NCBI GenBank assembly: GCA_019454125.1
Contig: CP075365.1
Span: 738,218-802,217 of the forward strand
Length of the DNA: 64,000 bases
Reading direction: 5' to 3'
Source: Fimbriimonadaceae bacterium
Lineage (GTDB): Bacteria; Armatimonadota; Fimbriimonadia; Fimbriimonadales; Fimbriimonadaceae
How positions within the stretch are numbered: the first letter of the stretch is position 1; each line of letters opens with the position of its first letter. The translations under genes were made by a program, and so were the position numbers. Below, in pieces: positions 33,050 to 41,247 of the stretch. Below the pieces are notes generated by a model. It saw only the letters and a list, made by a program, of their open reading frames with translations, was not told the origin of the DNA and did not search any database.

Positions 33050-33874
33050 ATGCGAATCTCCGGGGACGAGGCCCGTTCCCTTCGCCACCGTCTCGGCTTG
33101 ACCCAGGTCCAGCTCGCCGAGCGGCTGAGCTGTAGCCTTCGCGGCGTGCAGGCCCTGGAGCAGCGGGGCGGCAACGGCACGTTAGCCCGGGAGCTCCAGC
33201 GCCTCGCAGCCAGCGGGGCCCTTGGCAGTTCGGCAGACCACCTGATGATTAGGACGTTTTCTCGCGAGCAAGCGTTCGCGGAGATCTTCCGTCCGGACTG
33301 CCGCGCGGTCGGGATTTGCGCCTCGGTCAGTCTTCTTGAAGCGGGAAGCGACTCGGTCGGCCGCATCGTTGACCTGCTTGCCGAGCGCCCGGTCGCCCTT
33401 TGCTACGTCTATCCAAGCCCGTCGCCGGCCATGGACTCGCTCGTGGCGTTCGTCCGCTCGGCGCGGATGCAGCATCCTCGTCGCATCCTCCTCGGCCGTG
33501 TCTACTTCCTCCCCTTCGATAAAGAAACGTGCAGCTGGCAACTGGACTCAATGACCTCGCAGCTCTCCACTTACATGCTCTTGGAACGGCATACGGAGTC
33601 GGGCGTGGTGCGGAGCTTTTCGGCGCTCGCCCGGCACATGGTGGCCCAGCAGCCCCTAACCGGGGACGGGCAGGAAACGACGGTGGAAGCTTTCATTCCG
33701 CTGGACCGCCTCGCGGCAAAGGAGTTTTGGGAGGCCCATCACCGCTTCATCCCAGACCCGAACATCGCTCCCGAGCCCGCTCCCATCGAGGAAGTGCTCG
33801 ATGAATACTATGTGCAGTTCGGCTGGACCCCTTCACTGGCAAGCGACAAGGACGAAATGGAGTTCGTTGGCTAG
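33050..33874 (+). CDS. XRE-family transcriptional regulator with C-terminal domain
   Basis: A 274-residue protein. Residues 1-55 are a helix-turn-helix of the XRE class (RISGDEARSLRHRLGLTQVQ, LAERLSCSLRGVQALEQ). The remainder, about 210 residues, has no family I recognise and may bind a ligand. The ATG at 33050 is chosen because the HTH begins there; an upstream ATG at 33026 is unlikely. It stands alone and is divergent from the prepilin-leader gene, possibly regulating itself through the palindrome at 33003. Confidence 0.75.
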   Translation: MRISGDEARSLRHRLGLTQVQLAERLSCSLRGVQALEQRGGNGTLARELQRLAASGALGSSADHLMIRTFSREQAFAEIFRPDCRAVGICASVSLLEAGSDSVGRIVDLLAERPVALCYVYPSPSPAMDSLVAFVRSARMQHPRRILLGRVYFLPFDKETCSWQLDSMTSQLSTYMLLERHTESGVVRSFSALARHMVAQQPLTGDGQETTVEAFIPLDRLAAKEFWEAHHRFIPDPNIAPEPAPIEEVLDEYYVQFGWTPSLASDKDEMEFVG

Positions 33875-34004
33875 CCCGGTCCGCGGCCGAGGCGAGCTTA
33901 AGTCGTCCCGATCACTCGAAATTGGCGTGCTTTCGCAACTAACCTGGAGCCAGCTTTGCTACTGACCGCCTGACTGGGGCGGGCTCCACTTCACCGACGG
34001 GCGG

Positions 34005-34010
34005 TAAATT
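34005..34010 (+). promoter_or_regulatory. -10-like box of serS
   Basis: TAAATT ends 8 bases before the serS ATG. No T-box leader is seen in 33875-34018. Confidence 0.45.
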
Positions 34011-34018
34011 GAGCCCGC

Positions 34019-35302
34019 ATGCTCGACCGCAACTTCGTCCGCCAGAACCTCGACCTCGTCAAGGCAGGCGCCAAGCGCAAGGGCGTTGACGCCCCGGTCG
34101 ACGAGTTCTTGCGAATCGACGCCGAGTTCCGCTCGGTGAAGCACGAGGCCGACGAGGCAAAGGCCGAGATGAACCGGATCAGCAAGTCGATCGGCATGCT
34201 CATGGGCCAAGGGAAGAAGGACGAGGCCGAGGCGGCCAAGGCCCAAACCGGCGAGCTCAAGGGCCGGATCGGTGAACTGGACGCGCGTGAGCGCGACTTG
34301 GAGCACCGCCTCCACGAGGTCGAACTAAAGTTCCCGAATTTGCCCCACGAAAGCGTTCCGGACGGGGTCGGCGCGGACGACAACGTTCCGGTGCGGCTTT
34401 GGGGCGACCCCCCCACCTTCGCGGAGCCGCCCAAGCCCCACTGGGAGATCGCCGAAGAGCACGGCCTCATCGACTTCGAACGGGCCTCGAAGATCAGCGG
34501 CAGCGGGTTCGCGGTCTACACAGGCGCGGGAGCGAAGCTCCACCGCGCGCTGATCCAGTTCATGCTGGACCACCAGACCCTGAACCGAGGGTACACGGAG
34601 GTCTATCCCCCTGCCCTGGTCACGGGCGAGTCGCTGGTCGGAACCGGCAACTTGCCGAAGTTCGAGGACGACCTTTACCGATGCGGGACAGACGATCTCT
34701 ACTTGATCCCAACGGCCGAAGTCCCCGTCACCAACCTGCTTCGGGACGAGATCCTCGACCGTGAGCACTTGCCCGTCAAGTACGCCGCCTTTACTCCGTG
34801 CTTCCGGCGCGAGGCAGGGGCGGCCGGGCGCGAGACTCGCGGCATCCTGCGCACCCACCAGTTCGAGAAGGTCGAGCTGGTCCAGTTCGTCGAACCGGAG
34901 GAGAGCTACCTGGCGCTGGAAGACCTGACCGCGGACGCCGAAAGCGTCCTCCAGGCCCTCGGGCTCTATTACCGGGTCTTGCTCCTGTGCGCGGGCGACA
35001 TGGGCGAGAAGGGCTGCAAGACGTACGATTTGGAGGTCTGGTCGCCGGGCACGGGGCAATGGCTGGAGGTCTCCAGCTGCACGAACTTCGAGGCTTTCCA
35101 GAGCCGAAGGGCGAACGTCAGGTATCGGCCCGCACCCGGGGACAAGCCCGAGTTCGTCCACATCCTGAACGGCAGCGGCCTGGCCGTCCCCCGACTCTAT
35201 GCCGCGATCCTGGAGACCTTCCACCTGAGCGACAGCGGCGACATCGTGATCCCAGGGGCGCTGGCGCCATACATGGGCGCGGACGTCCTGGTTCGACCGT
35301 AA
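34019..35302 (+). CDS. serS: Serine--tRNA ligase
   Basis: A 427-residue class II seryl-tRNA synthetase. Residues 1-110 form the antiparallel coiled-coil arm that recognises the tRNA-Ser long arm. Motif 2 is CFRREAGAAGRETRGILRTH and motif 3 lies near the C-terminus (LNGSGLAVPRLYAAILE). YLIPTAEVPVTNLLRDEIL carries the TAE serine-site motif. It charges tRNA-Ser, and also the selenocysteine tRNA where present. It starts with ATG and a -10-like box 8 bases upstream. Confidence 0.95.
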   Translation: MLDRNFVRQNLDLVKAGAKRKGVDAPVDEFLRIDAEFRSVKHEADEAKAEMNRISKSIGMLMGQGKKDEAEAAKAQTGELKGRIGELDARERDLEHRLHEVELKFPNLPHESVPDGVGADDNVPVRLWGDPPTFAEPPKPHWEIAEEHGLIDFERASKISGSGFAVYTGAGAKLHRALIQFMLDHQTLNRGYTEVYPPALVTGESLVGTGNLPKFEDDLYRCGTDDLYLIPTAEVPVTNLLRDEILDREHLPVKYAAFTPCFRREAGAAGRETRGILRTHQFEKVELVQFVEPEESYLALEDLTADAESVLQALGLYYRVLLLCAGDMGEKGCKTYDLEVWSPGTGQWLEVSSCTNFEAFQSRRANVRYRPAPGDKPEFVHILNGSGLAVPRLYAAILETFHLSDSGDIVIPGALAPYMGADVLVRP

Positions 35303-35350
35303 CCAGGCGGTGGCGCGCCCGACGAGCCCTGTGCCATCGTTGTGGCGGCT

Positions 35351-35812
35351 ATGGACGAACCCGCCTTGGTGAAAGAACTGGCCGTCGCCTGGGAGTACAC
35401 GCACGCCCACGACGAGTGGGTCGAGCCCCTCGAACGCCTGCTGTCCGGGGTCACGGCGGAGCAAGCGGCGGAGCGGCAGAGGCCGGACGAGCCCGGCATT
35501 TGGGAGATCGTCCTGCACCTGGCCACGCACAACGAGGACATGGTGGAGCGGGTGCGCACCGGCCGGCCTACGGTCAAGCCGCAGGGGGATTGGCCGCCCT
35601 TGCCCAGCGTCAAGGGAGAAGCCGAGTGGGGGGAGGCAAAGGCCAGACTGGTCGAATCGGTCAGGGCGCTCGGCGAGATGATTGAACGGACGCCGCTAGC
35701 CCAGATCCAGGCCAGCCCGTACGGACTCGCCGACCTGCTCTGCCGCTATACGCATATGGGTTACCACCTTGGGCAAATCACCAAGATGCGGGTGTGGCCG
35801 GACGGCTGGTGA
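35351..35812 (+). CDS. DinB family protein
   Basis: A 153-residue four-helix DinB-superfamily protein. ERLLSGVTAEQAAERQRPDE and IWEIVLHLATHNEDMVERV fit, with a His in the second helix and the C-terminal HMGYHLGQITKMR supplying the others for a metal site. DinB proteins are metal-dependent and often act as thiol transferases; the substrate is unknown. The ATG at 35351 is preferred to GTG at 35342. It follows serS by 48 bases and may share its transcript. Confidence 0.8.
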   Translation: MDEPALVKELAVAWEYTHAHDEWVEPLERLLSGVTAEQAAERQRPDEPGIWEIVLHLATHNEDMVERVRTGRPTVKPQGDWPPLPSVKGEAEWGEAKARLVESVRALGEMIERTPLAQIQASPYGLADLLCRYTHMGYHLGQITKMRVWPDGW

Positions 35813-35894
35813 GAGGTGCGACGATTCGGACGAAAGAGGGCCCCATGGCTCCCGCATGGGCCGACAGCCTGCGCCTACGGGTGCCTGAGAATCC

Positions 35895-35900
35895 CATAAT
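35895..35900 (+). promoter_or_regulatory. -10-like box of the esterase gene
   Basis: CATAAT ends 7 bases before the ATG at 35908. Confidence 0.45.
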
Positions 35901-35907
35901 CCCCCCA

Positions 35908-36636
35908 ATGGCCCTCGTTCAAGTCGCTTACTGGTCGGACGCGCTGCGGAAGGACCATGCCTGCCACGTGCTGCTGCCGAACGAGAGCGAAGGGCCTTTC
36001 GACGTGCTCTTCTTGCTCCACGGCCTGAGCGACGATTCGTCCGCGTGGACGCGCAAGTCCCTCGTGGAGCGGCACGTTCAGGGGAGGCAGCTCGTCGTCG
36101 TGATGCCGGACGGGGGCAGGGGGTTCTACACCGACGCCAAGGTTGCCGGGGCAAAGTGGGAGACGGCGCTGGCGGTGGAACTGCCCAAGTTGGTGCGGCG
36201 CTGGTTCCACGTCGCCCGCGGCCCCTGGGCCGTGGCGGGGCTCTCGATGGGCGGCTACGGGGCCCTGAAGTTCGCCCTCAAGCACCCTGAGACGTTCGAC
36301 CGCGGCGTCTCGATGTCGGGAGCGTTGCTCTTCGGCTCGGGCGAGGACTGGCGGGACGACGACTTCGCCAGAGAGTTCCAGCCCGTGCTCGGAGACTCGC
36401 CGAAGGGCGGCCCGGACGACCTTCTCGCGATCGCCAAAGGGCTCGACCCGGCCAAGGCCCCGCGCCTGCGCATCGACTGTGGCACCGAGGACTTCCTGCT
36501 CGGCCAGAACCGCTCCTTCCACGAAGGGGCCCCCCTCGAACACGAGTACGAGGAGCTGGGCGGAGGGCACACCTGGGATTACTGGGACCGCCAAGTGCAG
36601 GTCGCGCTCGAGTTCATCGCCGGCCCGAAACGGTAA
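35908..36636 (+). CDS. Esterase D-like alpha/beta hydrolase
   Basis: A 242-residue serine hydrolase of the esterase D or tributyrin-esterase group. The fold shows FDVLFLLHGLSDDSSAWTRK, the nucleophile elbow GLSMGGYGALKFAL (Ser), an Asp in CGTEDFLLGQNRSF and a His in LGGGHTWDYWD. It should hydrolyse short-chain carboxylic esters in the cytoplasm, or act as an S-formylglutathione hydrolase; a signal peptide is not evident. The ATG at 35908 is chosen for the box upstream and family-like N-terminus. Confidence 0.83.
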   Translation: MALVQVAYWSDALRKDHACHVLLPNESEGPFDVLFLLHGLSDDSSAWTRKSLVERHVQGRQLVVVMPDGGRGFYTDAKVAGAKWETALAVELPKLVRRWFHVARGPWAVAGLSMGGYGALKFALKHPETFDRGVSMSGALLFGSGEDWRDDDFAREFQPVLGDSPKGGPDDLLAIAKGLDPAKAPRLRIDCGTEDFLLGQNRSFHEGAPLEHEYEELGGGHTWDYWDRQVQVALEFIAGPKR

Positions 36637-36755
36637 GGGGGGCCCGGCGAGGGACCGGCAGCGTGGCTTGGCTCGACACACGTTGCTTCCCAATTTGCGC
36701 CACCGCCGCCCCGCCATAGATAGAATGGGGGACGAAGTTCCGTCCTCCGGTCGCG

Positions 36756-36810
36756 ACCGGTGGTCGACCCGTGGTGCACCGGTCGTCCACCCGTGGTCGA
36801 CCTCTCGTCC
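36756..36810. repeat. 11-bp tandem repeat, about five copies
   Basis: Units ACCGGTGGTCG, ACCCGTGGTGC, ACCGGTCGTCC, ACCCGTGGTCG and ACCTCTCGTCC follow each other with a period of 11 bases, close to one helical turn. It lies in the 279-base gap before the DprE1-like gene. Imperfect GGTCGACC palindromes are embedded. Nothing else is seen in this gap except the -10-like box near its end. Confidence 0.7.
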
Positions 36811-36901
36811 CAAAGTGCAAAGACTGAGATGCGAAGGGTCCCGACCCGTTCGCACGCGTCCGGATCGTTCGCGTGGGACACGGCGGCCAAGCCCGGTGCC
36901 T

Positions 36902-36907
36902 CATAAT
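36902..36907 (+). promoter_or_regulatory. -10-like box of the DprE1-like gene
   Basis: CATAAT ends 8 bases before the ATG at 36916. Confidence 0.45.
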
Positions 36908-36915
36908 CGAGGGAC

Positions 36916-38283
36916 ATGGCTCCTGAGACCGTGGGGGGACTCCCAGCGAAGGCGCTTCCGGAACTCGGCGGCTGGGGCCGCTACCCCGTGAGCGACAACG
37001 TCGCGGTCCGGCCCGAGAAGGCACGGCAGCTGGGGCCTGTGGGCGAGAAGACGCTGGCGCGGGGCCTGGGCCGGAGCTATGGCGACGCGGCCCTGAACTC
37101 AGCGGGGACGCTGGTCCTCACCGAGAGGCTGAACCGCTTCCTTGAGTTCGACGCCGAAACCGGTGTGCTCCGGGCGGAGGCAGGAGCCAGCCTCGCCGAG
37201 GTCGTGGAGGCGATGGTGCCCCAGGGATGGTTCCTGCCGGTCACGCCCGGCACGAAGTTCTGCACGCTCGGAGGCTGCCTCGCCAGTGACGTCCACGGGA
37301 AGAACCACCACCGGGACGGCAGCTTCAGCGCCCATGTGACGCGGGCTTCCCTCGTTCTGGCGGACGGAGAACGGCTGGAGATCGGGCCGGACTCGAACCC
37401 CGAGCTCTTCTGGGCGACGGCCGGCGGCATGGGCCTCACCGGCATCGTCGCGGACCTCAGCCTCCGGCTGCTCCCGGTGAAGACGGCCTACATGCGGGTG
37501 CGGCACACCCGGACGCGCGACCTGGACGAGACGGTGGCGATGCTGGCAGACCCCGCCCACGACGCGCGCTACTCGGTGGCGTGGGTGGACTGCCTCGCCC
37601 GGGGGAGGTCGCTCGGACGCGGGATCTACATGGCGGGCGAGCACGCCTTGCCGGAAGAACTCCCCTTGCGGATCGAGCACCCGCTCCGAGTCAAGCCGAA
37701 ACGGCAGAAGCCGTTCCCCATCGACCTTCCCGCTTGGGCGCTGAATCCCACCTCGATGCGCATGTTCAACCGCTTGCTGGACTGGGTCCAGGGCGGCAAG
37801 AAGGATTTCGTTTGCCCGTACGAGCCGTACTTCTATCCGCTGGACTCGGTCCACAACTGGAACCGGATGTATGGGAAACGGGGGTTCGTGCAGTACCAGT
37901 ACGTCGTCCCGACCCATTCGGCCTTGGAAGCGACCCGCAAGGCGCTGGACCTCCTCTCCACGGCGGGGAAGGCTTCGTTCCTTGCCGTGCTGAAGCGGAT
38001 GGGGCCGGAGGGGCAGGGGATGCTCTCCTTCCCGAAGGAGGGGCTGACCTTGGCCCTCGACATCCCCTGGTCGGACGGCCTGGAAGACTTGTTGGAGAGG
38101 CTGGACGCCGTGGTGCTGGAAGCGGGCGGGCGGCTCTATCTGGCCAAAGACTCGCGGATGCCGCGGGCTATGTTCGAAGCGGGCTATCCTCGCCGCGAGG
38201 AGTTTTGCGCGGCCAAGCGCGCGGTCGACCCAGGGGGGCGCTTTACGAGCGACCAAGCGCGGAGGCTCGGGCTCTGTCCATAA
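36916..38283 (+). CDS. DprE1-like FAD-linked oxidoreductase
   Basis: A 455-residue flavoprotein of the FAD-binding type 4 family. The FAD domain has ARGLGRSYGDAALNSAG and PGTKFCTLGGCLASDVHGKN followed by HHRDGSFS, the pattern of decaprenylphosphoryl-beta-D-ribose oxidase (DprE1). The substrate domain continues from residue 190. DprE1 oxidises the 2' carbon of a polyprenyl-phosphate ribose and DprE2 reduces it, giving arabinose. A short-chain reductase follows directly, supporting that pairing. The lipid-sugar substrate here is inferred only. Confidence 0.8.
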   Translation: MAPETVGGLPAKALPELGGWGRYPVSDNVAVRPEKARQLGPVGEKTLARGLGRSYGDAALNSAGTLVLTERLNRFLEFDAETGVLRAEAGASLAEVVEAMVPQGWFLPVTPGTKFCTLGGCLASDVHGKNHHRDGSFSAHVTRASLVLADGERLEIGPDSNPELFWATAGGMGLTGIVADLSLRLLPVKTAYMRVRHTRTRDLDETVAMLADPAHDARYSVAWVDCLARGRSLGRGIYMAGEHALPEELPLRIEHPLRVKPKRQKPFPIDLPAWALNPTSMRMFNRLLDWVQGGKKDFVCPYEPYFYPLDSVHNWNRMYGKRGFVQYQYVVPTHSALEATRKALDLLSTAGKASFLAVLKRMGPEGQGMLSFPKEGLTLALDIPWSDGLEDLLERLDAVVLEAGGRLYLAKDSRMPRAMFEAGYPRREEFCAAKRAVDPGGRFTSDQARRLGLCP

Positions 38284-38294
38284 CCCGTGAGCCC

Positions 38295-39023
38295 GTGCTG
38301 GTCCTCGGCGCCACGAGCGGGATCGCCCGAGAGATCGCGCTGGAGCTTGCTCGGCGGGGGCACCCGCTCTGCCTGGCGGGCCGCGACCGGGAGGAACTGG
38401 AGAGGATCGGGGCGGACATCCGGATCCGCACGGGAGTCTCGACCTGGGCCCTGCCCTTCGACGCGGACGACTGCGACTCGCACCAGGAGGCCTTCGACGC
38501 GGCGGTTTCGGTCGCGGGGGCGTTCGAGGGCGTGGTCCTGGCGTTCGGCTACTTGGGTGACCAGGAGCGCGCCGAGAAGTATTGGAGCGAGACCCGGGCG
38601 ATCCTTTCGCGAAACTTCCTGGCCGCGGCCTCGGTGCTGCACGTCGTGGCGCGGTACATGGAAGGACGTAAGTCCGGATGGATTGTCGCTCTCAGCTCGG
38701 TCGCGGGCGACCGGGGGCGGATGAGCAACTACGTCTACGGTTCGGCCAAGGGGGGCTTGACCGTCTTCCTCCAGGGCCTGCGGTCACGGTTGCAGAAGTC
38801 CGACGTCCACGTCTTGACCGTCAAGCCGGGGCCGGTGGACACGGCGATGACCTTCGGCATGCCGAAACTGCCGCTGCTCGCCCAGCCGGGCCCGGTCGCC
38901 AAAGCGATCGTGCGGGCCCTGGAGCGGCGCAAGGACGTCCTCTACGTCCCCGGGCCCTGGGCGCTGGTGATGGCGGTGCTGAAGGCGGTGCCGGAAGGCA
39001 TCTTCAAGAAGACGAAGCTCTAG
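38295..39023 (+). CDS. DprE2-like short-chain dehydrogenase/reductase
   Basis: A Rossmann-fold SDR of about 242 residues. VLVLGATSGIAREIALELA is the NAD(P) loop, LSSVAGDRGRMSNYVYGSAKG contains the Ser-Tyr-Lys catalytic set, and VLTVKPGPVDTAMT follows. It is paired with the DprE1-like gene and probably reduces the keto-sugar intermediate at the inner membrane. The start is uncertain. GTG at 38295 is the standard choice. A CTG at 38274 is spaced 8 bases from GGAGG and would add SITREP-type residues. The 3' end overlaps the convergent DapA-family gene by 20 bases. Confidence 0.78.
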   Translation: MLVLGATSGIAREIALELARRGHPLCLAGRDREELERIGADIRIRTGVSTWALPFDADDCDSHQEAFDAAVSVAGAFEGVVLAFGYLGDQERAEKYWSETRAILSRNFLAAASVLHVVARYMEGRKSGWIVALSSVAGDRGRMSNYVYGSAKGGLTVFLQGLRSRLQKSDVHVLTVKPGPVDTAMTFGMPKLPLLAQPGPVAKAIVRALERRKDVLYVPGPWALVMAVLKAVPEGIFKKTKL

Positions 39024-39870
39024 GCAGGCCGATCTGGGCTTCCAGGGCCTGGAGGGCTTCGTCTGGGCTGCCCGTCACAAGCGGCAGCCGGGGCGTGGGT
39101 CGTTCGATCACCCCGAGCGCGTGGAGCACGGCCTTATGAGTCTCGGGTTGGGGCAGGGCACGCAGGCGGGCCGCCAGCTCTTGCACGATGCGGAGCTTGG
39201 GCTCGCTTCGCTCGCGGACGGCTTGCACGAGGAACGCGGGGGCGACGTTGCCCACCCCGCTGATCGTGCCTGTCCAGCCCTCCCGCAGGGCCTCGCCGAG
39301 CAGGGTTTCGTCCCCAACAAAGAGCAGCTTGTCCGGCAGGGCCTCGCGGAAGGCGGGCAAGTTCTGCGCGACCCCTGAGCTGTCCTTGAGCCCGAGGAAT
39401 TGACTATGGCCCGCGAGCTGGGTGACAAACTCGGGCGAGAGTTCGATCCCCGTCATCTTGGGATAGTTGTAGACGAGGATCGGGACGGGGCTGTCCTCGA
39501 GCACTTCTCGGAACCACTGGAGCAAACCCGCCTCGGTGGCGCGGCGGAAGTAGCTGGGGGGCATCACCAGTCCGGCGTCGACCCCTGCCTTCCCGGCCTG
39601 GGAGAGCAGCCACTTCGCCTCGTCCAGGCTCGGGGTGGCGACCCCTGTCACGATCCGCAACGAGCCGCGGAGCCGGCACGCGACCCGCGCCAAGTCCCTC
39701 TTTTCCACCGCGGAGAGGGAAGGCCCCTCACCGTTGGTGCCGGCCACCACCACGCCCTGGCACCCCGCCGCTTCGAACCAAGCGAGGAGGCGCGCCAGCG
39801 AGGCTTCATCGACGCGGCCGTCCACCCCGAAAGGGGTGATGGCCGCAGGGTAGACGCCGGGTGAGAGCAC
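39004..39870 (-). CDS. DapA/HOGA-family class I aldolase or lyase
   Basis: A 288-residue TIM-barrel of the dihydrodipicolinate synthase/N-acetylneuraminate lyase family. The catalytic Tyr is in YNYPKMTGIEL and the Schiff-base Lys is in FLGLKDSSG. The active-site loop is GTNGEGPSLS, whereas true DapA usually has GTTGE. The Asn version is commoner in hydroxy-oxoglutarate aldolase-like members, so the product may not be lysine-related. dapB lies 9 kb away. The start is GTG with a perfect TATAAT 7 bases upstream. Confidence 0.8.
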   Translation of the reverse strand: MLSPGVYPAAITPFGVDGRVDEASLARLLAWFEAAGCQGVVVAGTNGEGPSLSAVEKRDLARVACRLRGSLRIVTGVATPSLDEAKWLLSQAGKAGVDAGLVMPPSYFRRATEAGLLQWFREVLEDSPVPILVYNYPKMTGIELSPEFVTQLAGHSQFLGLKDSSGVAQNLPAFREALPDKLLFVGDETLLGEALREGWTGTISGVGNVAPAFLVQAVRERSEPKLRIVQELAARLRALPQPETHKAVLHALGVIERPTPRLPLVTGSPDEALQALEAQIGLPRASSS

Positions 39871-39877
39871 CTTAGGA

Positions 39878-39883
39878 ATTATA
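39878..39883 (-). promoter_or_regulatory. -10 box (TATAAT) of the DapA-family gene
   Basis: A perfect TATAAT on the minus strand ends 7 bases before the GTG start at 39870, the clearest leaderless-type promoter in the window. Confidence 0.65.
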
Positions 39884-39954
39884 ATAGGGCGTGCCGATGG
39901 GTGACGACTGTGTCCGGGCCACCGCTGACGACCCTCTAGAGCCTCGCATGTCCT

Positions 39955-41247
39955 ATGACGCCTGAGGCGACCACCATCTTGGTGAGCGTCTTGTTGCTCA
40001 TCGCCAACGGGTTTTTCGTCCTTGCCGAATACGGCCTCGTCGGTGCGCGCCGTAGCCGCCTCGAGTCCCTGGCCAAGCAGGGCAACCGTTCGGCGAAGCT
40101 CTTCCTGCAGGCGGACAAGGAGCTTGCCAAACACATCGCGGGGGTCCAGGTGAGCATCACGATCATGGGCATCTCGATCGGCGCGATCACCGAACCGTTC
40201 TTCACGGGCCTTATCGAGAAGCCCCTCTCGTTCTTGCCGGAGAGCCTGGTCCGCATGATCGCGATCGTCGCCGTCGCCTACCCGCTCGTGGTCTTCGGAG
40301 AGCTGGTCCCGAAGTATTGGGCGCTGCAGCAGCCGGAGCGCGCCGCAATGGTGACGATCGGGCCGCTCCGGTTCTTCAACGCGTTGCTGGCGCCGCTCGT
40401 GGCCTTAACTCGGTGGACCGGCGAGTTCTTTTTGAAACGACTGGGGATCGACGTGAGCCGGGTCGAGCACGGGGTCACTCGGGAAGAACTGGCTCTGCTT
40501 GTGCGGTCGAGTATCGACGAGGGGCAGTTCGAGGCTGAGCAGGCGAAGATGATCAACCGGGCGCTACGGCTGGACAAGCTCGACGCCGCCGACGTCATGA
40601 TCCACCGCCTCGACATCAAGTGGCTGCCCGCCGGGCTCAACCGCGAGGAACTCGGCGAGGCGCTCAAGGCGTTCCCGCACTCGCGGATCCCGGTCTGCCA
40701 GGATGACATTGACGAAGTCCTCGGGATCGTCTATTTGCAGGACATCGTGAAGCACTGGGGCGACCCAGGCTTCTCACTCGCGAGCGTCACGCGGCCGGCA
40801 GAGTTCGTACCGGAGAGTCTGACTTTGGACCGGGTCGTGCAGCGCATGCGAGAGGCACGCACCCAGATCCTCATCGTCCGGGACGAGTACGGCGGCACTT
40901 CCGGATTGATGACCTTGGAGGACGTCGTCGAGGAGATTTTTGGCGAGCTGGAGGACAGCCTTGAAAGCGAACGGCCGCCCATCGAGCGGACTTCCCGGGC
41001 GCGCGTCACCGCCCGAGCGGACGTGCGGTATGACGAGTTGCTCGACTTCTTGGGCCTCGATGAGGAAGGGGGGGCGTTGACGACGGAGACCCTCGCTGAG
41101 ATCGTCGTCAACAGCCTCAGCCGCCTGCCAAAGACCGGCGACCGGGTGGAGATCCCCGTTGGCACCTTGATCGTCGAGAACATGTCGCGAAGGCGCATCA
41201 CGCGGATCGCGCTCATCGAACCGACCCGGCCCGTCGAGGAAGTTTAG
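39955..41247 (+). CDS. CNNM/CBS-domain (hemolysin C/CorC family) membrane protein
   Basis: A 430-residue protein. Residues 1-190 are the DUF21/CNNM membrane region with about four helices (TTILVSVLLLIANGFFVLAE, SITIMGISIGAITEPFF). A paired CBS domain region follows (VMIHRLDIKWLPAG, RIPVCQDDIDEVLGIVYLQD), then a CorC_HlyC tail (RADVRYDELLDFLGLDEEGG). These proteins move or sense magnesium or other divalent cations. It is divergent from the DapA-family gene and shares a TTAG stop with the convergent hutH. Confidence 0.88.
   Translation: MTPEATTILVSVLLLIANGFFVLAEYGLVGARRSRLESLAKQGNRSAKLFLQADKELAKHIAGVQVSITIMGISIGAITEPFFTGLIEKPLSFLPESLVRMIAIVAVAYPLVVFGELVPKYWALQQPERAAMVTIGPLRFFNALLAPLVALTRWTGEFFLKRLGIDVSRVEHGVTREELALLVRSSIDEGQFEAEQAKMINRALRLDKLDAADVMIHRLDIKWLPAGLNREELGEALKAFPHSRIPVCQDDIDEVLGIVYLQDIVKHWGDPGFSLASVTRPAEFVPESLTLDRVVQRMREARTQILIVRDEYGGTSGLMTLEDVVEEIFGELEDSLESERPPIERTSRARVTARADVRYDELLDFLGLDEEGGALTTETLAEIVVNSLSRLPKTGDRVEIPVGTLIVENMSRRRITRIALIEPTRPVEEV

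Noticed and set aside
33875-34018. T-box leader before serS
   Set aside because: No specifier or T-box sequence was seen, and the -10-like box lies 8 bases before the start.
39004-39870. Assignment as dapA
   Set aside because: The active-site loop is GTNGE rather than GTTGE, so the specific lysine-pathway function is not supported.
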